Assembly (NCBI GenBank): GCA_964230215.1
Contig: CAXRGQ010000007.1
Coordinates: 868,001 to 932,000, forward strand
Direction of reading: 5' to 3'
DNA: 64,000 nucleotides
Source of the DNA: JAUILH01 sp964230215
Lineage (GTDB): Bacteria > Bacteroidota > Bacteroidia > Flavobacteriales_D > JAUILH01
The notes beneath the pieces were generated by a model that saw nothing but the letters and a program-made list of their open reading frames with translations, made no database searches and was not told the DNA's origin. The position numbers and the translations under genes are program-made. This document shows positions 36,705 through 44,982 of the stretch, one piece after another; positions within the stretch are counted from its first letter, which is position 1; each line of letters starts with the position of its first letter.

Positions 36705-38182
36705 TTCAGCGCTGCCTGTTCTAAAAGTGTTTGTCTAAACACGGTATAGAAATCTTTTTTGTTGACAAGGGCTTTAAACCAACAGTAGAAGGCCAGTTTT
36801 TTTAATTCGTCATCTGAGTCAACCGATTCCATTTTATTCTCAAATGCAATGCTGAGATCCCTGTTTGTGATTGAGCTTTGATCCTCTAGGAAGCGCTTAA
36901 ATATATTGAGAAAGCGAATGAGCTGCTCATCCCGAGATAGAAGTTCGCTCTCTTTAATGTAACGTATGGTCGAGCTCAGTCGGTTTAAAGCAATATCATC
37001 ATGGCCGAGTTGATATTGCACCATAATTTCGATTAAGTTCTTGCGCACAATCCAATCGTTGCCCATGCGTTTTTCGGCCCATGCATCTGAGTGGTGGAAA
37101 TTCAGAAATAGCCTATTCGCTTTTTTAAATTCATTATTGTAGCCATAATACACAGCAAGGTTGAGGTGTAAATTCAAGCTGTCTTTTACGCTTAATTTTT
37201 TGTTTGATTTTAGATGCGATTCTACTGAAGCTATCGCCAATTCAAGTTGTCCACTCAAGAAGTATATGGCTGATTTTAATGCTAGGATCTTGGATTGATA
37301 GAATTGATTGTAATTAGCATTCACCTTCGAGAGTTCTTCTTCTATTTCTTTAATGAACTCCAGACTAACGTTAAATTTTTGGTCTCTATAGTAGGCATGG
37401 CATAACATGTAAAGTATGCGAATTTTCTCTTCATGATTATGGATGCTAAAGCTGTCACTTTGTTTGGCTTGATTATATAGGCGGTGCATCTCAGCACAGA
37501 GTTTTCTTAGCTCTTTTTTAACTAGATAGATTGATCGGAGAGCTTCAAGGTATAATCGCAACTGTTTAGGGTGCTCGCAAAGGGTGCTTTCATTCGTATT
37601 TAAGAGTTCGTTTAAATTCTCCGTAATTAGATCTAAAGCTACACTGCTTCCTGTTTGCTTAAACTGGTGAATGTCATATCGAACAATAGCGAGCAGCTCA
37701 ATTAAGTTCTCTTCGTCATGTAGAAATGCCTTAACACGCTTACGTTTACTAATTATTTCTGATAGCGATTGCGCAAAGCTCGAGTTAGCGTGCTGAATCA
37801 TTAGAATATAACACGCATCTAAAACTTTGTAGTTTTTTACAGAGTTCGCACTTTGCTCTACGGAGTTTAATAATTTCCACCCGTCTTTATACATGCGGTT
37901 TTCGAACAAATATGTGCATAGGTTCAGCATACTCATCTGTTGGCTTGTCTCCGTTTGATCTTCCTCTATGAGCTTGAGCGAAATAAACTTTAAAAGTTCA
38001 TTCTTAATCCGGTGACGCACTGCATAATCTTTATTTGATAACTGAAGCTCTGTGCCCTCGATTATAGATTGACACATATCAATATCCACACGGGCTGATC
38101 GAGATTGTTTGCGTTCAAGGAAACGGAGAAACTCGTTCTGCTCATTGTTTCCCAACAAATTTATGACGTTTTCAATGTTCAA
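36701..38182 (-). CDS. Cytoplasmic helical-repeat protein of unknown function
   Basis: 493 residues with no signal peptide or membrane helix. The sequence is almost wholly alpha-helical with TPR-like spacing (YKDGWKLLNSVEQSANS, AIYFLSGQLELAIASVESHL, LNLAVYYGYNNEFKKANRLF). No enzyme motif is visible. The start is TTG at 38182; no ATG is in frame upstream, and the first internal ATG would remove 35 residues. I do not recognise the family. It may be a protein-protein interaction scaffold. It is convergent with the DUF4249-like gene and divergent from the next gene. Confidence 0.7.
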   Translation of the reverse strand: MNIENVINLLGNNEQNEFLRFLERKQSRSARVDIDMCQSIIEGTELQLSNKDYAVRHRIKNELLKFISLKLIEEDQTETSQQMSMLNLCTYLFENRMYKDGWKLLNSVEQSANSVKNYKVLDACYILMIQHANSSFAQSLSEIISKRKRVKAFLHDEENLIELLAIVRYDIHQFKQTGSSVALDLITENLNELLNTNESTLCEHPKQLRLYLEALRSIYLVKKELRKLCAEMHRLYNQAKQSDSFSIHNHEEKIRILYMLCHAYYRDQKFNVSLEFIKEIEEELSKVNANYNQFYQSKILALKSAIYFLSGQLELAIASVESHLKSNKKLSVKDSLNLHLNLAVYYGYNNEFKKANRLFLNFHHSDAWAEKRMGNDWIVRKNLIEIMVQYQLGHDDIALNRLSSTIRYIKESELLSRDEQLIRFLNIFKRFLEDQSSITNRDLSIAFENKMESVDSDDELKKLAFYCWFKALVNKKDFYTVFRQTLLEQAALN

Positions 38183-38297
38183 AATATAAGAATGTATAAA
38201 TATAAAAAACAGTAAATCAAGTCAGTATAAACAAAAGTACAACAAAAAAATATAAGAAATATTGAAATATTGCTCTGGGATTGCTTCATACCTACCA

Positions 38298-38305
38298 TAG
38301 TTTTG
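38298..38305 (+). promoter_or_regulatory. -7 element upstream of the 38331 gene
   Basis: TAGTTTTG, an exact TAnnTTTG match, 25 bp before the ATG at 38331. No TTG at the ideal distance upstream. Confidence 0.45.
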
Positions 38306-38330
38306 GGTCAGAATTAAAAAACAGAGAAAA

Positions 38331-39467
38331 ATGAAAAAGTTTGTAATTAGTTTAGTAATGACAGTTTTAAGTGGAATGCCAATCCTTGCACAAGAAGGTA
38401 ATTCTTCAAAAAAGAGTTTGGCCATCCTTAGTATGGATTCGGAAAATAAAACACTTTCACCTCAAAAAGCTGGCGATCTATTGCGTATTGAAGCTGAAAA
38501 ACTGGGTCTGTACGAAATCATGGATAAATATGACGTAAAGTACCTGGTTGAGCAGAACAACATTAATGTTGATAATTGTTTCGGAAAAATCTGTTTGGTG
38601 GGAGCAGGAAATGCACTTCAGACTGAAACTATGCTTACTGGGAGTATTGAGGAATTCGTTGATGGCATCACAATCACCCTTCGTTTGATTGATGTTAAAA
38701 AAGAGCAAATAGTAAAAACAGTAACACGTGAGTATGGTAAGGATTATAAATACCTGCAGTTAATGATTGAAGTTGCTCTGAAAGATTTGTTTGACATTGA
38801 GAATAATGTGGCAATTGTTGAAGCCATAGAGAAAAAACGTATCGTACCTGAGGTGAGTAATCCGCAAGACGAAATCCCTCGACTCAGATCGGACGGGCCA
38901 AGGGTTGGTGTAACCATGTTAACAGGTGACGCAGCATCCGTTTTTAAGTCGGATAAGATAAATGGTGGTTATGATGCAGTACCCGTTATGTTTCAGTTTG
39001 GCTACCAGTTTGAAGCACGCTATTTAAGTACTGGTAATTTTCAAGCTTTATTCGAGTTTGTCCCAATGGTTACTGGACTTGATCAGGGCTTATTTATACC
39101 AAGTTTAACCGTATTGAATGGATTGCGATTTAATAAACAGGGCTTTGAGTTTGCTTTTGGACCAACTGTGAGTGTTGGCCAAGTGGCAAATGGTTACTAC
39201 GATGGTAACGGAGATTGGCAGTTAGCAAGTCACTGGAACGAAACGGTAGAGGATCCAATGGCAAACCCTAATCCATTTCCAATCGAGAAAAGAATGGACA
39301 GCAGAGGCTACCACACACTTTTACCTGGATTCTTATTTGCTGCAGGATACACCATTCGCTCAGGAAATTTAAACATGCCTATTAACGCCTTTGTTATTCC
39401 GAATAAAAACGGACTTAGATTTGGATTGTCAGTAGGGTTCAATGCTACAAAGCAGAAGAAATCGTAG
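38331..39467 (+). CDS. CsgG/LpoB-like periplasmic domain fused to an outer-membrane beta-barrel
   Basis: 378 residues. A signal peptide ends near PILAQ (about 21). Residues about 28-165 have the CsgG/LpoB-type curli-assembly-like pattern: LAILSMDSENKTLSPQKAGDLL, LGLYEIMDKYDVKYLVEQNN, ETMLTGSIEEFVDGITITLRLIDVK. After a linker (about 170-195) the rest alternates as amphipathic strands (GYQFEARYLSTGNFQALFEFVP, LRFGLSVGFNATKQ), like an 8-strand barrel. In most bacteria the first domain is a stand-alone lipoprotein. The role is unknown; envelope sensing or assembly is plausible. It is convergent with the next gene, 4 bp apart. Confidence 0.75.
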   Translation: MKKFVISLVMTVLSGMPILAQEGNSSKKSLAILSMDSENKTLSPQKAGDLLRIEAEKLGLYEIMDKYDVKYLVEQNNINVDNCFGKICLVGAGNALQTETMLTGSIEEFVDGITITLRLIDVKKEQIVKTVTREYGKDYKYLQLMIEVALKDLFDIENNVAIVEAIEKKRIVPEVSNPQDEIPRLRSDGPRVGVTMLTGDAASVFKSDKINGGYDAVPVMFQFGYQFEARYLSTGNFQALFEFVPMVTGLDQGLFIPSLTVLNGLRFNKQGFEFAFGPTVSVGQVANGYYDGNGDWQLASHWNETVEDPMANPNPFPIEKRMDSRGYHTLLPGFLFAAGYTIRSGNLNMPINAFVIPNKNGLRFGLSVGFNATKQKKS

Positions 39468-39471
39468 GGCT

Positions 39472-41412
39472 TTAAACTTCTACACCTACTATACAAATGT
39501 CATCTATTTGTTCTAAGTCTCCCATCCATTTTTCAAGCGTAGACTGTAAAACCGCTGGGTATGCACCCAGCGGTTCTTTGTTGAGGGAATTCAATAGTTT
39601 TTTTAGACTTGATGACTTGAATTTTTTTCCGCCTTTTTTCCCGGTGGTGGAGTCTTCTCCACCAAATTGATCTGCATAACCATCAGTAAATAGATAAAGA
39701 CGTGTGCCAGCTTCAAGCTGCATAGTGTGCGTAGTAAATGCCTCATATGCTCTGGCTAGACCAATCGCTTGCTTGGTTGGGCGTATATATTCTATTTCAC
39801 CACCCTTTTCGGCATACCAAAGTGCATTATTGGCCCCAGCCCACATAAGCTCGCGTGTTGAATGGTTAACTACACATAAACTAATGTCCATACCGTCCAT
39901 GACATACTCATTTTTAGTCTCAAATGTCTTGACTACAATTTCACGTGCCTTGTCCAATATCTCTCCTGGATGTATCAGCTTAAATTCACGGACAGCTCGG
40001 TTTAAAGCATTTGTGCATACAACACTTACCATAGCGCCAGGTACGCCATGCCCAGTGCAATCAGCAACGGCAAAGACCGTTACATTTTCATTACTGGTAT
40101 CAAGCCAATAAAAATCACCACTCACTTGCTGCTTTGGACGATAGTAAATAAAGTAGTCTTTAAAGCTATGTTTAAAGCTGTCTTCTTTGGGTAGCAATGA
40201 ATGCTGTAATCGCTGGCTGTAATTTAAACTATCATTGATATCATCTAAAGCTTCCTGAATCTGAAGGTTTTTTTCGGCAACTATAGCATGCTGCTTTTCA
40301 ATTACCTTTTTAAGTTTCCTCATTCTAATCAATCCAAATGTCACGGTTATTCCGATAACAATGGCAACAACCAAGGCAATTAGGGCAAGCGTATATCTGT
40401 GATTCTGTTTGGCTTCTGCCAGTTCTTTTTGCTTTATTTCAGCATCTTTTTTATTCAGCTCTTTTTGATAGTTACTTATCTCAAGTTTCTTCTCTAGTCC
40501 GTGAATAAAATTAACTTTCTCAAGTTCATAGATTTCATTTTTGAGACTGTACATTTTACTCTGCCATTCGTAGGCCTCATCCATTCTTTTTTGCTGCACC
40601 AATAGTTTAAGCAACACCTGAATACTTTCCAGTTTTTCATGGTTGAGGTGGTGTATCTCACTTAGCCTAATCGATTCCATCAAGTATTTTTCGGCATCTT
40701 CGTGCGCCCCCATCAGCATACTATTTTCCCCCAACATCATTAATACGGTTGCTCGGCTGTCGATCATGTCTTCTTGCTCGGTTATGCCATGCGCCTGAAG
40801 CAAATACTCTTCAGCTTTTATGTAATCACCGATCATTCTAAAATAGTCACCTTTATTCTGCAAATAGAAGTACTTAAGATGAGGGTCAATTTTGTCTCTG
40901 TGGTTTTCGATGGTTTCCAGCACTTGTAGGCATCCAATTGTATCGCCTGCAGACTTATAATGGAGGTAGCTGTTGATGAGCGTATTCAGGTAAGCTAATG
41001 TGTCTTTTCTCTCTAAATAGATATCCAAGGCCCTGTTTTGGTAGGCAAGCGCTTCATTATACTCGCCCAAACGCCTTATAAGATTCGCCTTGATTTTATA
41101 TGCCCATGCCTCTTCATCGCTTTTTGAATCTTTAACTAAACCAATGCTAATATCAAGATGCTTTGCCGCAGATTCTAAATCTGCCTGTTGGAGATAATAG
41201 GCTGCCAGACTAATATGCACATATGCTTTTAGCTGAGTAGAATCTGAATCTTCAATGAGTTCTGCCGCTCTAAGTCTTAAGGCGTAACACGAATCTGGGT
41301 TTGAAAGAAATAGCTCGTTGGATGACCGAATAAAATCCCGCACTTTAGCTTCATGCTGCGCATGTGCGCTAAAGCCGAGAATAATCAACAGTAGCATAAG
41401 AGCTTTCCTCAT
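39472..41412 (-). CDS. TPR sensor PP2C/SpoIIE-type phosphatase (minus-strand copy)
   Basis: 646 residues. Signal peptide MRKALMLLLIILGFSAHAQ. Periplasmic tetratricopeptide repeats fill about 40-300 (YNEALAYQNRALDIYLERKD, YIKAEEYLLQAHGI, HEDAEKYLMESIRLSE). One membrane helix is at 341-363, then a coiled-coil linker to about 405. The phosphatase domain (about 415-645) has SGDFYW with Asp433, ADCTGHGVPGAM with Asp451, DGMDISLCVV, TDGYADQFGG and QIDDICIVG. It should signal from the periplasm to a cytoplasmic phosphoprotein. No partner gene is adjacent, so the STAS-like and SiaC-like proteins elsewhere in the window are only candidates. Confidence 0.9.
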   Translation of the reverse strand: MRKALMLLLIILGFSAHAQHEAKVRDFIRSSNELFLSNPDSCYALRLRAAELIEDSDSTQLKAYVHISLAAYYLQQADLESAAKHLDISIGLVKDSKSDEEAWAYKIKANLIRRLGEYNEALAYQNRALDIYLERKDTLAYLNTLINSYLHYKSAGDTIGCLQVLETIENHRDKIDPHLKYFYLQNKGDYFRMIGDYIKAEEYLLQAHGITEQEDMIDSRATVLMMLGENSMLMGAHEDAEKYLMESIRLSEIHHLNHEKLESIQVLLKLLVQQKRMDEAYEWQSKMYSLKNEIYELEKVNFIHGLEKKLEISNYQKELNKKDAEIKQKELAEAKQNHRYTLALIALVVAIVIGITVTFGLIRMRKLKKVIEKQHAIVAEKNLQIQEALDDINDSLNYSQRLQHSLLPKEDSFKHSFKDYFIYYRPKQQVSGDFYWLDTSNENVTVFAVADCTGHGVPGAMVSVVCTNALNRAVREFKLIHPGEILDKAREIVVKTFETKNEYVMDGMDISLCVVNHSTRELMWAGANNALWYAEKGGEIEYIRPTKQAIGLARAYEAFTTHTMQLEAGTRLYLFTDGYADQFGGEDSTTGKKGGKKFKSSSLKKLLNSLNKEPLGAYPAVLQSTLEKWMGDLEQIDDICIVGVEV

Positions 41413-41607
41413 GGGCGAAAGGTACTCATTTTGCTTGAGTCATTGTTACAACAAGTATTTATGATTTCTAATGTTTTCGATTAAGCGATGATATCGTTCT
41501 ATCGGAAGTTTTATTTTCTTGTTTAAGAATACCATTTACTTAAATATTTGAAGGGGTTTGTCTCTTCACTGATTTATAGGGTCTTATACTTTTCGTACAT
41601 TTAGTGC

Positions 41608-44448
41608 ATGAAAGCGCTATTTACTTGTATTTGTTTGGTCCTATTATCAGCAAATTCGATGGGCCAGAGTTTAGTTTGGGGCACGCATGTGGATACATCT
41701 ACAACATTCTCTTCGCCCAGAGGAGTAGACCTTACACTAGATGGCATAAAAGATATAGTCATTGGAGGAGGGCTTGACGGTTCGCCAGAAGATAGAGGCG
41801 TTACGGCTATTGATGGTACGAATGGTATATTATTATGGACCTTCCAAACAAATGATGAAATTTTTGGAAGTGCTCAGTTTAAGGACATTACTGGCGACAA
41901 TATTCCAGAGGTGTTTATCGGAGGTCGATATGCTGAGTTTTATGCCATAAACGGCGCCACCGGAGCTATGGAATGGGAGTTTTTCTCGGCGCCATCGACA
42001 CAAGCTTTAGACAGTGGTTGGTTTAATTTCTACTCCCCTCAATTTATTCCGGATCAGAATTCGGATGGTGTGATGGACATACTGGTGGCGAATGGTGGAA
42101 ATCACTCGCTGCCGCCATGGGATACGCTTAGAGATCCAGGTATGTTGATGGTCTTGGATGCGACGAATGGAGCAATTTTAGCAAAAGATACAATGCCTGA
42201 TGGTGAGGAGACCTATTGCTCTGCAGTTGTTCATGATTTTGGGAGTGGTTTGGAGATAGTATTCGGATCTGGCGGAGAAAACGATGGTGGCAGCTTGTGG
42301 CGTGTGCCACTTTCGGATTTGATGGCAAACGATATTAGTGGCGCGACCCTATTAGCGACAAACCCTAATAAAGGATATGTTGCTCCTCCTAGCTTAGCGG
42401 ATGTTACATGGGACGGTGTAACCGATATTATTGCGCAATGTTATGACGGCGAGATTCAGATGTTTGATGGTAACACTAATGCAATGATTTGGGAAGTGAA
42501 AATTCCAGGCACTGAATCTAGTGCGGCACCAGTAATTGGAGATTTTATTGGCAGTAAGCATCCAGATGTATATGCAGTGTTGGGTAATGGAGCGGCCCCT
42601 TCGTTTTTTGATTACTATCAAGTGATGATAGATGGACAGACAGGACAAATTGCGTGGATGGATAGTTTATCCAACCTAAACTTCTGTTCGGCCAACGCGA
42701 TAGACTTGGATTTAAACGGTAGAGATGAAGTGATAGCATCACTTAATTTCCACAATGGAAGTTACTTTGAGCATCAGCTTTACACTATTGACTTCCAAAA
42801 CGACCTGGTGACGCCTTTTTATATCGCTGAAGCAGGTGTTAACCTTGGCTCAACTCCTTTAATTGACGACCTTGATAGCGACGGCATGCTAGATTTTGTG
42901 TTTGCATATAGAGCGGATAGCATTAATCCGATGGGTGCTAAAGGATACGATATTAGAAGGTTGGAAAGCTCTCATACCATTCCCGGAACAGGTATAGCTT
43001 GGGGTGGCTACATGGGTTCCAATTGGGACGGGGAATATACATTCAATATTACTAATTGCGGTACCATAAACCTGAATGCCTCTATGACGAATATTTCGTG
43101 TAATGGCTTTAATGATGGAATGGCACAGGTGGCTCCGACTGGCGGATCAGCTCCTTATAATTATGTTTGGTCTAATGGAGAAATCGGAACTATGGTGGAC
43201 AGTTTGCCCCCAGGCGCGATGGAGGTAATGATTGTAGACGCGAACGGCTGTGCAGCTCAACATACATTCAATATGGCCGATCCATATATTATAACTTTCG
43301 GTGGTATAATATCTCCTACATGCCCTGGAGATACAGATGGGGTAGCTCAAGTGAATAGTTCAGGGTGTCCTTGCATGTTTAGTGGATGTCAATTTGATTG
43401 GAGTACTGGTGACAGTACAAAACAAGCCTACGCTATTCCTGCAGGATGGCACACCGTTACCATTACGCATACTGATGGCTGTATTGTGGTGGATTCGGTT
43501 GAGGTTCCAGAAGCATATCCAATCATGGACAGTTCTTTAGTTATTGACCATAATTGTGCAACGTCAGCAACACCCACAGGTGAAATCGTTTTATATCTGC
43601 ATAACGAATCACAAACAACCGTTTCTTGGAACACGGGTGCCTCAAGTGACACCTTATCAAGCTTATTTGATGGTCAGTATTATGTCGATTTATCCGATAC
43701 GCGGGGTTGCTCTGCATCAGATACGTTTTATGTTTCTGTACCTGATACTATTGATATTAATCTTAGTGCGACAAACTTATTATGTTTTGGAGACAGCTCG
43801 GGAATGATTAATGCAGCAGTAAGCGGAGGTATAGCAGATTACGATTATCAGTGGTCGAGCGGAGGAACCACTCAGAATATAAGCAACTTACATGCTGGAA
43901 ATCATGTGCTAGTATTAACGGATTCTGTGGGGTGTATGGCAACGGACTCTATTGTTTTGACGGAGCCAACACCGATCACCTCATCGATAAGCTTTTCTCA
44001 CGATTTCACAGGACTATGTGATGGAGAAGCTGAAGTGGTGGCGAGCGGTGGAACACCGAATTATACTTTTAGTTGGTCACCCAGTAGCTCTAGTTCTGCT
44101 AACGCAACTGGATTGTGTGCCGGGACTCATATCGTAACAGTAAGCGACATGAACGGATGTACTCATCAAGATACGGTTGAGATTTTATCTACGGTTGGCA
44201 TCAATGACAATAATGATTTCGAATTAAGCATTTATCCTAATCCTGCAACTAATAGCTTGCAATTAGAAACAAGTAGTAAAACTGAGCTAGAATATCGTAT
44301 CTACAATGCGGCAGGGCAGGTAACAAATACGGGCAATTTTAGTGGAAATACTATAATTGATGTGTCCCAATTGGCATATGGTGTTTACATCATTGAGCTT
44401 AATTCTGACGAGGGTGTAGTAAGAAAGAAATTAAGTATTAGGCGATAG
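41608..44448 (+). CDS. Type IX-secreted protein with beta-propeller and SprB-type repeats
   Basis: 946 residues with a signal peptide to about 19 (NSMGQ). Residues 20-470 form a propeller-like region with FG-GAP/PQQ-type repeats rich in Asp-loops (FKDITGDNIPEVFIGG, DVTWDGVTDIIAQ, IDLDLNGRDEVIASL). Residues about 490-850 hold five SprB-like repeats of the form SCNGFNDGMAQV...YVWSNG...DANGC. The last 75 residues (SIYPNPATNSLQLE, YRIYNAAGQV, LAYGVYIIEL) are a type A sorting domain for the type IX system. It is probably a surface adhesin or gliding-related protein; SprB itself is a gliding adhesin, but repeats alone do not prove that function. Confidence 0.88.
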   Translation: MKALFTCICLVLLSANSMGQSLVWGTHVDTSTTFSSPRGVDLTLDGIKDIVIGGGLDGSPEDRGVTAIDGTNGILLWTFQTNDEIFGSAQFKDITGDNIPEVFIGGRYAEFYAINGATGAMEWEFFSAPSTQALDSGWFNFYSPQFIPDQNSDGVMDILVANGGNHSLPPWDTLRDPGMLMVLDATNGAILAKDTMPDGEETYCSAVVHDFGSGLEIVFGSGGENDGGSLWRVPLSDLMANDISGATLLATNPNKGYVAPPSLADVTWDGVTDIIAQCYDGEIQMFDGNTNAMIWEVKIPGTESSAAPVIGDFIGSKHPDVYAVLGNGAAPSFFDYYQVMIDGQTGQIAWMDSLSNLNFCSANAIDLDLNGRDEVIASLNFHNGSYFEHQLYTIDFQNDLVTPFYIAEAGVNLGSTPLIDDLDSDGMLDFVFAYRADSINPMGAKGYDIRRLESSHTIPGTGIAWGGYMGSNWDGEYTFNITNCGTINLNASMTNISCNGFNDGMAQVAPTGGSAPYNYVWSNGEIGTMVDSLPPGAMEVMIVDANGCAAQHTFNMADPYIITFGGIISPTCPGDTDGVAQVNSSGCPCMFSGCQFDWSTGDSTKQAYAIPAGWHTVTITHTDGCIVVDSVEVPEAYPIMDSSLVIDHNCATSATPTGEIVLYLHNESQTTVSWNTGASSDTLSSLFDGQYYVDLSDTRGCSASDTFYVSVPDTIDINLSATNLLCFGDSSGMINAAVSGGIADYDYQWSSGGTTQNISNLHAGNHVLVLTDSVGCMATDSIVLTEPTPITSSISFSHDFTGLCDGEAEVVASGGTPNYTFSWSPSSSSSANATGLCAGTHIVTVSDMNGCTHQDTVEILSTVGINDNNDFELSIYPNPATNSLQLETSSKTELEYRIYNAAGQVTNTGNFSGNTIIDVSQLAYGVYIIELNSDEGVVRKKLSIRR

Positions 44449-44452
44449 ACAT

Positions 44453-44950
44453 CTATTTTCTTGGAACCGCCTGTTCTTTTACAGCTTCTTGTTTAATCCA
44501 TTTTTTAGCATTGGTGTCCCAATAGTATGTGGGATAACCATTGATTAACTCGTCTTGTTTTGCTGGCACACTCTTTTGAGTCATCCATTGTGGTGTGTTA
44601 TCAGCATCAAAAGTAGTTTCCGTTTCACTAGAATACATACTAGCACCCGGATTGGTATGTGCAATGGCTTTTGATACTGACCCAGACTCGGAGAATTTTA
44701 GTTCAACGCGCACAGAATAAGAGCCATGCACTTCTTCCATACTATAGGTTTTGTTACCTTTTCTGTCGTAGAATTCTATAATTCTAGAGTGGTCTTTCCA
44801 TGGTAAAATCTTAACTGAAATTTGTCCGTTATTGTGATAGTACGACTCGGTTTCCTCTACCTTCTCTACCGTCTTTATTGAATTTGTCAGCTTAGATTCT
44901 GCCTTACACGAGACGATAGCAAGCATTAAAAGTATAGTTAGCATTCTCAT
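44453..44950 (-). CDS. Small lipoprotein of unknown function
   Basis: 165 residues. A short type II signal peptide ends in LAIVSC with the lipidated cysteine at about residue 15. The mature part is hydrophilic and beta-rich, with SYYHNNGQISVKIL and IIEFYDRKGNKTYSMEEV, loosely like MORN/YwqK-type repeats. No confident family. It is convergent with the SprB-repeat gene 4 bp away and lies downstream of the PLP enzyme on the same strand. Confidence 0.7.
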   Translation of the reverse strand: MRMLTILLMLAIVSCKAESKLTNSIKTVEKVEETESYYHNNGQISVKILPWKDHSRIIEFYDRKGNKTYSMEEVHGSYSVRVELKFSESGSVSKAIAHTNPGASMYSSETETTFDADNTPQWMTQKSVPAKQDELINGYPTYYWDTNAKKWIKQEAVKEQAVPRK

Positions 44951-44982
44951 GCCACTATTATATCAATTTTTAGACCAGACCG

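Noticed and set aside
39704..40111. A 135-codon plus-strand frame inside the TPR-PP2C gene
   Set aside because: It is antisense to the conserved PP2C motifs; nothing supports it as a gene.
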